Positions 33,407-44,497 of a stretch of 64,000 nt of DNA are shown piece after piece; position 1 is the first letter of the stretch, and each line of letters starts with the position of its first letter. Source of the DNA: Pomphorhynchus laevis (taxonomy: Eukaryota; Acanthocephala; Palaeacanthocephala; Echinorhynchida; Pomphorhynchidae); the NCBI GenBank assembly GCA_012934845.2, contig WNNJ02000746.1, positions 1 to 64,000 on the forward strand. Reading direction: 5' to 3'. The notes beneath the pieces were generated by a model. It saw only the letters and a program-made list of their open reading frames with translations. It ran no database searches and was not told the DNA's origin. The translations under genes and the position numbers were made by a program.

Positions 33407-33508
33407 TGTGTTATGGTCTTCGCTTACATAGGCAAGACTTATATCATCATCGTTATTGATTTGGTTGGTCTCATCGATATGGTTTTGTGCGCTGTGCAGT
33501 GAATCCAT
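33407..33508 (-). CDS. Candidate first coding exon of a host gene
   Basis: On the minus strand ATG at 33508 starts an acidic, polar peptide (MDSLHSAQNHIDETNQINND) of 34 codons that ends at a donor-like GTAGGT after ACTG. An alternative donor (GTAAGC after GCCTAT) lies seven codons earlier. The leftover TG fits the phase of the candidate exon at 28929. Codon use is unlike the decayed transposons nearby. No family recognised. Confidence 0.35.
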
Positions 33509-33929
33509 CGTGTATTTACAATCTCAACCTGTAGCAACAATACGGTGATATCAAAAATATCTATAAGATAAAAACATAGATGTACTAAAGTAATCATCAG
33601 CAAATAGACTGCTTTCCGGCTTTATAATTTAAAATATTAAAAATTTAATTATCATAAACAAAGATATAAGCATATTTTCAAAATCAATTATCATTCTATT
33701 ATTATCCTGCTGGTGAACCAGATTATAGATACAGTGAAAGAATAAAGCGACGGTGCGTGTAATATTGCACTTATCCTTTTTAAAATAATGCACATTTAAA
33801 AGTACAAATTATATATATAAATAATGTATATAATCAGTAAAGTAATAATTTCTATGTCATCATGTATAAAAATCTTTATTTATAATTATTTCATATAATT
33901 ATGTAAATTCTCAGCAGCCGTGAAAGATT
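33509..33929. other. AT-rich DNA upstream of the candidate first exon
   Basis: No gene recognised; could hold the 5' UTR and promoter of the minus-strand exon at 33508, but no core promoter motif is convincing. Confidence 0.3.
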
Positions 33930-35252
33930 ATACAAGCTCCGCCTAACGTTGTCAACATTCTAGATTTAGATACTATCATTGAGGGTAAGTCGTTGCGTGA
34001 AATCTTACTAGACAAACATCCAAGTGCAGCAGATATCAGACCGGAAGCCCTTTTGTCTCGACCATTGTATTCAGAAGGAGATTTTCATTCAATCGCGTTT
34101 GATGAATTAAGTTCCAATCGAATTATTGAGTGCTAGAAGAGTAAAAGGCAGTGCAGGTCCATCAGGATTAGATGCTCATACATGGCTTCAGATATTAACA
34201 GAGTTCGGGACTGAGTCTTACCGGTTGCCGAGTATATTACCAGTTTTGCTAGACACATGGTTACGCAAAAAGTCTCCGAGTCTTCGTTAAGAGCATTGAT
34301 AGCCAGCAGACTCATTCCATTAAGCAAAAACCCTGGCGTCAGACCTATTGGGATTGGTGACGTATCGCGAAGGATTATGTCCAAATCAATTCTGCGAATT
34401 GCCCAACCCCACTTACAAAAAAATTGCGGAACAATCCAATTTCGGGCGAGACGGCGCGCTGGCACCAATATCGCGCACGGGGTGCGCGATATTTTATGCA
34501 AGGCAAAATACTATGTTATCTTGACGATCGATGCCGACAACGCATTTAACCGTGTAAATAGAGGCGTGGCCTTGCACAACCTCGACAACGTCTGCCCGGC
34601 ATTATCGATAGCCTTAAAGAATATTTATCATAAACCGACAATGCTTGCTACAGGAATTAAAATTATGTAGTCGGTCTAAGGCTTCACACAAGGTGACGTG
34701 TTTTTAATGGCCGCATTCTCTGCTGCAATCCTCCCGTTGATTAACAACATAAAGAAGGAATATCCCAGTGTCTATCAATACTGGTATGCAGATGATGGTA
34801 ATGTGGTCAAACAACCACATATCATAAAGAAAATACTCGAACAAATTGAGGATTAAGGTCCCGCGTACAGTTTCTACGTCAATCCAAACAATTGCAGAAT
34901 TTACTCAAATGGTCACAATATTACGTATCTGAAATCAATATTTAAAGATACATTAGTCCCAGTTGTTGAGGATGAACTTTTTGTACTGGGGGCACCTATC
35001 GGTAACGCAAACTTCATGGAAAGCTATATAAGCACAAAGGTATGCGAGATATCTGATTCGATATCTCGCTTTTGTAACGACGGTCATCCGGATCTCCAAA
35101 ATGCATACACTGCGCTTGTCCAGTTTATTCAGCACAAATGGGGTCATTTGCAGCGTTCAAATCAATGTCAGGATAATTGGTTCGATCCAATTTTATTTTC
35201 TGTGAAAAGTTTCCTTCGTGAATGTGCTGGAATCAATATTCTGTCAAACTAG
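33930..35252 (+). mobile_element. Orphan-type RT relic (RT-X copy 1)
   Basis: Frames in order: LREILLDKHPSAADIRPEAL, GSAGPSGLDAHTWLQILTEF (other frame), ASRLIPLSKNPGVRPIGIGD (34300), RRRAGTNIAHGVRDI, VILTIDADNAFNRVNRG (motif A), FTQGDVFLMA (motif B), YWYADDGNVV (motif C), then LGAPIGNANFMESYI and QFIQHKWGHLQRSNQCQ. The GSAGPSG / RPIGIG / AFN / QGD / YADD series matches a family of RT ORFs widespread in marine invertebrate genomes, whose parent element I cannot name. Broken in several places. Confidence 0.75.
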
Positions 35253-35439
35253 ATATTTCTTTAAAACAACAGTGATATATACACTGTATATTATTATAAC
35301 ATACAAAACTATAGCCATGCACCTGTTTTGTCTGCTCACGGTAAAACCAATTTTATGTCACTAATCTTAATCCGGATACATGATATTGAAATTAGAATAT
35401 CTACAAAGCCATGTAATTAGCGTTTTAGTGAAGTGCACT

Positions 35440-36900
35440 CTATTTGATATGTTGACGATATTTTCTGGAAGTTTGTTCCAAAGCATTACCGCTCGATGAG
35501 AAAGACGATATAGTTTCCGAGGTTGCCTTGATGCATCATCCTCACAGTAAGAGAGTGACCTCGGTTAGTAGTTCGCTGGTTTTGCGATCACAGTCGACCG
35601 GGAATCCGTCACGTTCGAATTACATATCCCTAAAACATAAAATATAACGACATACTATACTAGTACGGACTGAATGAACTCCTATATTGCGCAAGCGGTC
35701 CTTAAAAGACAATTTCCTGAGGGAATGGCACGATCTCGTCAACCTACGGAGGAAATTTTCAAGCTCATTCATCTCACAACGTGCACACGGAAATACTGCA
35801 GAGATACAATATTCAAAAAAAGGATTTATTTAAACGTGGCAAATAATAGGACAAATAAGTGAATTGTTTATTATTTTAAGACAGGAAGCCGATGGGTTAC
35901 AAAAACATCTCCGGACCACATAGCTAAGTTTCCTGGTCGTTTGGATGATTCTGTCCGTGGTAGGACGACTCTTCAATGACTTGTGCACAAGTATTCCCAA
36001 ATCTTTTGTGTATTGTACCTGCGTAATTGTCTTGGCACCTAATTTATATCTGAAAGGAAATTTATTATGTCCTAAGTGCATATGGCAGCACTTGGATATA
36101 TTTAACATCAGTCCTGTCTCATTATTCCACATAACAATATTGTCTAAATCTTCCTGGAGCAGAAAACAGTCATGATACGATTGAATGAAGTTATGAAATT
36201 ATGACCGACTTGAGGTCATCCGCAAACGCTAGGATACTGCATTTCAGTCTTCATAACATATCCTGAAGGAAAATGTTGAACAGTAAATGGCCGAGAACCG
36301 TACGTTAAGGCACTCGGGCACAAACATGACGTTGTGAAGAAACACTACTGCCTAGCCTCACTTGATATGACCGACCCTTCAAGAACGAACTAATCCAACG
36401 AACTACATGGGGATCGATACCGTATTTAGCCAAAACTACTAGCAGAGGATCATGTGGTACTCGGTCAAACGCCCGGCTAAAATCGATAAAAATTACATCG
36501 ACCCCACACCCATCCGCTACTACATCTGCCCAATTTTCACGAGCCATAATTAAATTACTAAGGCATGATCGACCAGTGTGAAATCCATGTTGATAAGGGT
36601 GCAGAAGTTTAAATCTATCCATATGAGAAGTTATGTATTTATGCACGAACCTTTCAAGGCATTACCATACAACGCTTGTCAGACTTACATGACGGTAATT
36701 GCACGGATCTTCTCTGTTCCCTTTTTTGTATATAGGAGTAATGTGAGATCGCTTCCACTGATCAGGGATGTATGATGTACATAGAGACATGTTAAACATC
36801 TCTGATAATGGGAATGCTAGCAGGTTATGGAGTTTTTGAAGAATAAAAGGATAAAAGTTCGATATATACATTATCTTAATATAGCTCAATTGATTGTTGC
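35440..36900 (-). mobile_element. LINE RT fragment (L2/CR1/Jockey group)
   Basis: Minus-strand frames in order: SYIPDQWKRSHITPIYKKGN, PCNYRHVSLTSV, LHPYQHGFHTGRSCLSNLI, VIFIDFSRAFDRVPHDPLL (motif A), RTVLGHLLFNIF (motif B, decayed), ILAFADDLK (motif C), LMLNISKCCHMHLGH and VQYTKDLGILV. Farther down, MLWNKLPENIVN is the conserved C-terminal WN-LP motif. No endonuclease, so it is 5'-truncated. A few stops and shifts. Confidence 0.8.
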
Positions 36901-37319
36901 AAACGAAGTATGAAATTTAAGAAATTTAAAGAAAATGTGAACAAAATGTGCTGTGCTTTTATGATGAGGGCGAAACGGCAGCTAGCGAAATATAAAAATA
37001 AATGAGTATTTTGTTAATATTACTCCAGTTTAAATTTTAATAAATGGATCAAAATCATTTATTTTCAATGATTCTAGAATTTTTTAACAAATAAATTGGC
37101 ACGATTTTAGTCAGACCCGATTTACAAACGTCCAAATCTATGATATTAAAAATGATATGACAAATGTTAAGAAAATGATTTACATTTGAAAATTTTTATC
37201 CGTAATAAACGCTTTAAAAAGTAATAATAATAGATTTTTTATAAATAAATAGAAACATGCACCTAATAAGAAAAATAGTTAATGAACACAAAATGTACAA
37301 ATGTAATCGATCCAACTTC
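36901..37319. other. AT-rich noncoding DNA
   Basis: 36964-36997 (+) has ATGATGAGGGC..GCAGCTAGCGAAAT, a poor hammerhead-like relic. No gene. Confidence 0.4.
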
Positions 37320-37566
37320 TTCAGCAAGGTGTCTTCTTATATCGATGAAGTGAGATTAGTTCTCACCAGCGCTCACCAACGCGTCACTTTCCGACTGAGC
37401 CACCCAAGGTCTTTCACACACCTATAGGTTCTATCGGAACGCAAGATACACGGTAATCTCGACACGAGGAGCTTAAGAATTCTCGGTATTTGCTCATGAA
37501 TGACGTTTTTTTGATAATAAGACAAGTCCCGAGATTGCCCAAGTACACTAGCGGTACACCTGAACA
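37320..37566 (-). mobile_element. LINE-A copy 5, 3' fragment
   Basis: Minus-strand sequence aligns with the C-terminus of LINE-A ORF2: YLGNLGTCLIIKKTS and KYREFLSSSCRDYRVSCVPI parallel WAISGLVFFSRG and RLRFLKLFVSRLPSIVRV of the 51.5-kb copy. GGSV-K downstream matches the ORF2 tail GGSVE. Only the last 250 bp are present. Confidence 0.65.
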
Positions 37567-38059
37567 CTCCTTGAAAATGATATGACGAATGTTAAAAATA
37601 CGATTCACATTAGAAAATTTTACACATTGTTTAAAAAATATAATGTCTATATTATGCATTCGCTGAACACTTCCTTATAACGTAACTTAATTAGTATAAT
37701 AGTTCTGTAGACCATACTTTAGAATAGAGCTAAGAATCTACACAACTTTTGATGACACTTTGTCATGTAAAATTACGATGTCAATTTCTCCTTAAGGGTT
37801 TCTTTTACCTGTGATGTTTTTGTACTGAGTGATTAAAAGTTTGAAAATTATTTCAACAAATATTTTTGAATTAAAAATTTGAATCTAGCATCTGAAGGAC
37901 ATAGGTTTTCAGGTATATTATCAACTGCAAGTACAGTGCTCGACACACGACTGCAGCGTTTGGACAACAATCGCATGTGACAACAGTAAGTCTAAAGAAG
38001 ACTTCCTATATGGATTTTGTGCAAACAAATTAATCCGAAACCTCTTACATAAGCACATA
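37567..38059. other. AT-rich noncoding DNA
   Basis: No gene recognised before the start of the CR1 element. Confidence 0.4.
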
Positions 38060-41000
38060 TAAACATCCAACACGTCTACTCAAACTACCCCCATCGTTTC
38101 CAATGTCCTTTCACCACCCACTGATCCTGTCACCATATACCCTTCCTATCCCATCTAATCTTCACTCCCCGACCGTCCTTAATGTCTCGTTTCTCAATAA
38201 CCTACATCCATCAATCAAAATCACCTCCACCAACCTCCACGATCCTTCTACTCATAACCTTTCCTCACATCGCTTGCCACCCTCTTTATTATAATTATCC
38301 TCTATGTATCCCGTCGTCAAACCAACTTGCTCCAAATCTTCAAGTGTCAGCTCTCCTACCGTGATCTCATCCACTCACGTCACTCGCCCTCCTTTACGGA
38401 AACGCTTTCCTTCTCGCGATCATTGCGTCATCGTCACTAATATCACTCCTTTCAACTCCTTATCTCCACAAGCACGTCTCGACCACGATGTTTCCGCCTT
38501 CAGATTCATCCTCTCGTCTATTGTTCCTACGAATAAACCATCCTTTGTCAACGTCATCTATCTTGTCACATTCATCCGCCTAAACAAATCTTTACAATCT
38601 AATCCTTCTCAGCCCCTCTCCTAAAAATTGTTTTCAACCATCGCTCTCACGCGTCCTCTGTATCTCCCAACGATTTAAAATCATGACCTCTTCAAACACT
38701 CGCATTTTCCCCGACCGCACCCCTTCCGAAATCGCTCAACTCTCTTCGGGAGGAAAACGACGAAACATCCATCTTCATCCGAAACATCGACAGAAATTTT
38801 TGAGTTTTCCACATCCGCTCCAAAATTCAATGGCGCTCCATCTCCCCTATGTGTCTTCTACGCTAGCCCCTTTCACCACCACACACAGTTTCCGCCTCTG
38901 CCTCCTCAACACTAGATCTATTCTCAATAAATCCGACCTCATCCTCAACCTATTCACTAAGCAATCCATCGATCTCTTCTGCCTCACCGAATCCTGGCAC
39001 TCCGATTCTGACGACCTATCCACCCGCCGTTAACTCTCTGCCGGTTGCTCACTAGTAGAATCCGCCGCCCCTTCAGCCCATCCCCGTCTAAATTCTCTAA
39101 TCATCGCGGCATTGTCGCATTGGCCCGTCACCCCGTGTCTCTTCGCAAAATCATTCCCCCTTTTAGTCCTTGCTCTTTGTAATTGCTCATTTATCGTTCT
39201 TCCAGCTCGATCACGCTGGATCTCGCCATTGTATACCGTCCTAATTCATCAGTTCATGCCTACTTATTTTTTACCGAACTCGCTGACCTCCTTTCACACT
39301 GTTCTTTGTCTTCCACCCTTCACTCATTCTTGGCGACTTCAACATCCGCCTCGAACGCCACTCTTACACCGATTCCATCCGGCTTATCAACATTATATCC
39401 AACTACAATTACAAACTCATCTCCACTGCCCTCACACATATCCTTGGCCGGGCAATCGACATCATAGTTGACCCCGATCGTTTGCTGCATACACCTCACT
39501 GGACATTTCCGATCCTGGTCTGTCCGATCACTTACTCGTCCCTTGGTCTAACTTCCAACCACTCCCAGTCTCACACACCTACCATCCTAGGTCGCTCTTG
39601 GAGAAATCTTGACATCCCACCTATCCGCTCTGCCTTACTTAAATCGTCTCTATCTTCTCACACAATAACACTATCCTCTCCTCACTATCTTGTCTTTCTT
39701 TTTGATTCTAAACTCACATCCATTCTCGATCTTCTATTGCCCTTCAAGCCTCATTTTCACCGTCGCTTGCACCGTTCGCCATAGTTTGACATCCAATACC
39801 TACTCTCAAAGCGTCGACTCCATCATGCTTTTTGAGGCTATCACCGCTCTCTCAGACGTGATATCCGCTCGCTATTTCCGTCTCTCCGTGATTCCTATCT
39901 TGCTCTTCGCCGGTCTCATCTCAATCCATATGCTCACTATATGCCATTTCCTCACGACCTTGTTTAACTCGTCGATTAGCAGTCGTATATTTCCATCGCA
40001 CTGAAAATCTGCCATCGTTCGTCCCCTCCTTAATAAACAATCGCTCGACCCCTCACTTCCTTCTAGCCATCGCCCCATATCACTCCTCCGTAGTATTTCC
40101 AAGCTCTTAGAGCGCCTTATCTTAATACAGATCAACGTTTATCTCTTTTCATCTAATCTGTACCCTCTTTTCTAATGCGCTTTCCGCTCTAATCACTCAA
40201 CAGAAATCGCCTGCATGAAAGTTTACAACGACCTTCTTATTTCTCGTGACAAGATTCTATATAGTGTTCTCATATCCCTCGACTTACCCTTCGCCTTCGA
40301 CATCGTCGGCCACTCCATCCTCCTTGCTCGCCTTCGTATGATTACGACTTTTCTTCATCCTCCGTAGCATGGCTTACCTCATATCTATCTAACTGTTCTT
40401 TTCGTGTCTGTTCAAATTCATCATTCTCACCTCTCATCCCTATTTTCTGCGGGGTCCCACAAGGTTCAGTCCTAGGTCCCCTGCTTTTCTCTCTTCTACT
40501 TAGCGATCTCTCTCGTTTATCAAACCTTACTCCTTTAATATCATGCAATACGCGGATGACATCCTCATATATGATCATGCACCCGCCCATTATATACACG
40601 ATATCGCAATTTCTGCCTCCAACTGTCTTACTTCTATCTACAAACGTCTCTCCCATCTTCGTCTCGTTCTAAACCCGGACAAGTCAAAAAAATGTGGATC
40701 CCACCCCGTCAATCTAGCATATCTCCTCGCCCCTTATTTTTTGCTTCATCAATCATTTCCATAGTCCACAATTTCACTTTCTTAGGGTTCCATTTCGATG
40801 ATTAACTTTCACTTAAACCCTTCGTCAGTGACAAGGTCCTCTCGTCTAACTTAATTCTCCATGACATCAACCGTATCCCACTGGACGTCCGCTGCGCTCA
40901 CTCCTTTATTGCATTCAAATGCCGCCTTCCTCCTCGTAATACGATTTAGATTTTTTGTTGTTGTGGTCATGTAAGCGTGCGCCGGCACGCATTTGCCACG

Positions 41001-41515
41001 TAAAAAATATTTCTTTTGTATCCGCTCCCTTATCGACTTCCGTTCCTGTATGTCTCTTCTTTCATCGCTTCTTTTCCCTAAAATCGATTACTGCCTTAGC
41101 CTTTTCGCAAATCCTCCAAAATCCATCATCCTACCCTTACAACGCATCATCAACTCCGCCGTTCGAATGCTCCTACGTGTCCGTCGCTTTGACGACACAT
41201 CCACATATCTTGCCCAACTCTCCTGGCCCACCATCCACATTCGCAAACAACTCCGCCTTCTCGTAACTTTCGTTTCATCGCTGTCGGATCTCCATCGTTC
41301 ATCAACCTCCATTTCTTAGACTACACTCGCTCAACCTCTCTATCATTGCGTTCCTGTAATTCCCTCTTACTCCACATTCCCAATTACTCTAACAACTACG
41401 GTTTCCGATCCTTTCTCGTCGCCTCCCCACTTGCATAGTATCAGCTCCCTCTCGACATCCGCTGCGCTCCCTCATTTATTACATTCAAATACCGCCTCCG
41501 TTCCCATATAAAGAA
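38060..41515 (+). mobile_element. CR1-like LINE, long but frame-broken copy
   Basis: C/T-rich coding strand, unlike its surroundings. A possible ORF1 spans about 38100-38680, Ser/Pro/His-rich with no motif recognised. The endonuclease starts at CLLNTRSILNKSDLILNLF (about 38900) with DLFCLTESWHSDS, continues with LAIVYRPNSS and ILGDFNIRL (39330). RT follows: SHRPISLLRSISKLLERLI (about 40060), ILYSVLISLDLPFAFDIVGH (motif A), CGVPQGSVLGPLLFSLLLSD (motif B), MQYADDILIYD (motif C), FNFTFLGFHFD-like and finally SLSLRSCNSLLLHIPNY with FKYRLRSH. The frame changes often. It mobilises by target-primed reverse transcription. Confidence 0.85.
38880..39480 (+). pseudogene. CR1 endonuclease domain
   Basis: The order LNTRSILNKSD, LFCLTESWH, LAIVYRPN, ILGDFNIRL is the APE-type endonuclease of the CR1 group, spread over three frames. 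Confidence 0.75.
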
Positions 41516-42059
41516 ATATGTTTTTTATTTTTATTTTATTATTTGATTTATTTTACTAAATTAAAATTTAAAACAAAAGGTATAACGACCCTCCTCCGCT
41601 CATACTATTCATGATAGCATGGAGACCATGCTCTCATGCTCTCCATGCTATCCACACATGCAGCACTGCGTCGCTAAACGGGTACACTTATCCACTGGAA
41701 TAGGAAAGCACATGCTCGAGATTCAGAAGTTGCGTGGATCAAACTTGTGCGAAATTCATGAAAGAAGGCGAGAGAAAGTGGTCCGACCGCTCCTGTGCTT
41801 TCAACTTCCACTGGCGTGAACATGTATTGACGGCTATCAATGTTAGCGTGTTTATGAACTTTCTTAGTTTCAGCGTTATTTGTTAAACTAGCCGCGCTTT
41901 ATACCGAAATTCAAAGGTTGCTAGGTGCTGTGGTATCCACACAAGTGAAGTCCCACTGTTTTACTAAATTAATATTTTTATTTTATTTATTTTACTAATT
42001 TTTTACTTAAAAAAACTAAATAAAATTATATCTAACAACATAAGTGATTACAATTACAA
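41516..42059. other. Unassigned, partly GC-rich segment with a 12-bp inverted repeat
   Basis: 41612-41651 contains gatagcatggag and its exact inverse ctccatgctatc around accatgctctcatg. The surrounding 41590-41960 is less AT-rich than its flanks. A 66-codon open frame (41619-41819) has no recognisable feature. Possibly a small nonautonomous element; no tRNA-type promoter boxes are convincing. Confidence 0.4.
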
Positions 42060-43110
42060 ACATGCCCAATGCCAAAAGGTCAGCCTTCAAATATTCTAAA
42101 GTGTTTTTTCTGTAATGGACAATTAGCTAAATATAAAGAATACAGATGTGTCCAAAAAAGGAAAAAGTTCCAAACTCCTACGCAAAAGAAATTGCCAATG
42201 AATTAACCATGATTAAAGATGAAAACGTATCGCAATATGCTCAATTGGATAAAAACGTAAGCGACATACCACTAATTACAGTATTGAATAAGAAAATTCT
42301 AACGATTTTGGAGAAGGCTTGATACTTGGTTATTATGAACGTGAAATGTCACTACTCGGGAAGGCATATGATGAAATTATTTTCTGAAAATCAAATTTAA
42401 TTTGTTTACCAAAATGCTAAGAAAGTAAAAGATGAATTAGCGAAAATGTTTAATAAAGCTGCAAACCCAACTACAAAAAATTAAATCGCACCAAAATCTC
42501 TGACCGTTTTTCTTCAATGCATATGAAAAAACTAAGTAATACAAATATAAAATTGTGAATAGCTAAAACGAATAAGACGAATTTAAAGAAATACTATTCA
42601 AGTCGAATTATCAATAATGACCATGTCCAGTCTTGCAATCAAGCAATAGATAACAACGCAAATTACGAACATCATAATGGGTCGTGCTGGTTGTGATATA
42701 TGGACAAGATTTATCGTGCCTTGTAAATTGCCAGAATCTTTACTTACCAATGAATACATTTACGGTTTTTGTGTCTTTGATGTCATTCCTTTACCAACAA
42801 GTCAAAAGTTAATATACAGAAATCAATTCAAACAGATGTGATGACTATCGTAATGATTATCCTGTTGACTCCCGTTTAAATCAAGCAATCAACATTCCTC
42901 ACATTTCAGAAAGCAGTATGCCATCCATCAATTCTCGTTCATCATCATATTATGAACGTGAAATGTCACTACTCGGGAAGGCATATGATGAAATTATTTT
43001 CTGAAAATCAAATTTAATTTGTTTACCAAAATGCTAAGAAAGTAAAAGATGAATTAGCGAAAATGTTTAATAAAGCTGCAATATGACCTCTGTCAGAAAT
43101 ACTGAAACTA
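42060..43110. other. Unknown decayed coding-like segment with 134-bp direct repeats
   Basis: 42331-42464 and 42948-43081 appear identical (start tattatgaacgtgaaatgtc, end taaagctgcaa). Short frames such as KVKDELAKMFNKAA and GRAGCDIWTRFIVPCKLPES look protein-like but match nothing I know. The perfect repeat in otherwise decayed sequence implies a recent local duplication or a flanking repeat of an element. Confidence 0.6.
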
Positions 43111-43289
43111 TGTATTATTGGTTACGACTTTACTATTATTTTTTCTTATTTTCAAACAAGTTTGATGAATTATTAATTCTTAAAAAGGGAGAAGTTTGCA
43201 TCCCAAGGTGTTTACACTTTAAAATGTAAACTGCTTCACGTGATCACGTTTAAGAGACTAGGTAATGGCCAATAGCTAGGTCGCGTAGC

Positions 43290-43440
43290 GCGTGGAGTGA
43301 AGGTAGTAGATCTTTATAGATCTTGTTTCAACCTGCAACCGCCTTAAGCAGGGCAGCCCCCTGCCAGATGCTGCTGGATGGCCCGTTGAAAGTTTAGTCT
43401 GAGTCAACTAAACTAGGTGGCGACACCGAAAAAGCAACGT
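43290..43440 (+). ncRNA. Structured GC-rich leader upstream of a Naiad element
   Basis: Three consecutive perfect hairpins: GCAGGG/CCCTGC (43348-43364), AGTTTAGT/ACTAAACT (43391-43414) and GGTG-gcga-CACC (43416-43427). CCAG/CTGG (43364-43377) is an alternative. The block is much more GC-rich than its neighbours and ends 25 bp before the Naiad ORF. It may be part of the element's 5' UTR, a ribozyme or a translation element. An HDV-like fold fits only in part. Confidence 0.5.
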
Positions 43441-43464
43441 TAAAAATTATGACTTAAAAGTTAC

Positions 43465-44448
43465 ATGTACTCAACCATATTGGGAAAATACGTAAGTGCT
43501 AATGATTTCAATTTTAGATCTTTTAAATGTAACAGAAAAAATTGTATAGCTTGTGATGTTATAAATAATAATTGTATCGTAAGTAATACGACAAACAAAT
43601 GTTTTTCATTAAATATTAATAATAATTGTAATTGCAATACCGCAGGTGTAGTGTATCTTAAACAATGTACATGTGGATTGCAATATATAGGAAAAACATA
43701 TCAAATGTTAAAAACTAGGTTTAGGCAACACATATATAATATACAGCATAATAGTCAAACTATATTTCATAAACATATGAGATTAATAGGACATGATATT
43801 AAAAACTGTAAATTATTTATTTTAGAACATATTATCGAAGAAAACATTTCAATATTAAATCAAAAACTATTAGAAAAAGAAGATTTTTGGATTAAAACGC
43901 TTAATTCCATGTACCCATTAGGATTGAATGACGTGGTACAAGGAATTGGCAGAAGTAGTATAATACATAATAAACAACTATATTATAATAATCCGGTTAA
44001 ACGCAAACCAAGAAGTCATGGTGATAAAAGGAATAGGAAAAATAGAGTTAAAAATATTAAAAAAGATATGTATATAAATGAACAATTAGAAATATTAAAA
44101 CAACTTTTAAGAGATAATAAGCTGAAAGATCTTTATGCAAATATAAGAAGTTTTTCTAAAGATATCATATGTTCAATAAATCAAAAATTAATTAACGACT
44201 ATGATAGGCTAAGTTGTATAATAGACAATTATTGTAATACAAAATACTATAATCGGACAATAAATGTTAATAATAACAATAGAAAATATACATTAACCAT
44301 AAACTTCATTAATAAATGTATAGATAACATAAATATAGCCGGACTTTTAAATAATTCTAAAAGTAAAGAAATAAAAGGATCATATATAAGTAAATATATT
44401 CTTAAAATAAGGTATAAACTCCTACCACCATTAGAACAAACTATGTAA
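43465..44448 (+). CDS. Naiad N-terminal GIY-YIG endonuclease
   Basis: 327 codons. A Cys cluster (FKCNRKNCIACDVI, residues about 20-33) precedes the GIY-YIG core: GVVYLKQCTCGLQYIGKTYQ (about 62-81), LKTRFRQHIYN, FHKHMRLIGHD and the late catalytic Glu in LLEKEDFWIKTLN (about 138-150), then PLGLNDVV. The C-terminal half is basic (KRKPRSHGDKRNRKN, about 175) followed by LKDLYANIRSFSKDI, which leads toward RT in intact Naiads. It nicks DNA for target-primed integration. Start is the first ATG after the structured leader. Confidence 0.82.
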   Translation: MYSTILGKYVSANDFNFRSFKCNRKNCIACDVINNNCIVSNTTNKCFSLNINNNCNCNTAGVVYLKQCTCGLQYIGKTYQMLKTRFRQHIYNIQHNSQTIFHKHMRLIGHDIKNCKLFILEHIIEENISILNQKLLEKEDFWIKTLNSMYPLGLNDVVQGIGRSSIIHNKQLYYNNPVKRKPRSHGDKRNRKNRVKNIKKDMYINEQLEILKQLLRDNKLKDLYANIRSFSKDIICSINQKLINDYDRLSCIIDNYCNTKYYNRTINVNNNNRKYTLTINFINKCIDNINIAGLLNNSKSKEIKGSYISKYILKIRYKLLPPLEQTM

Positions 44449-44497
44449 TTATAATAAAGAATTAAAATCAATATGTAACGATAATATTAGAAACATA

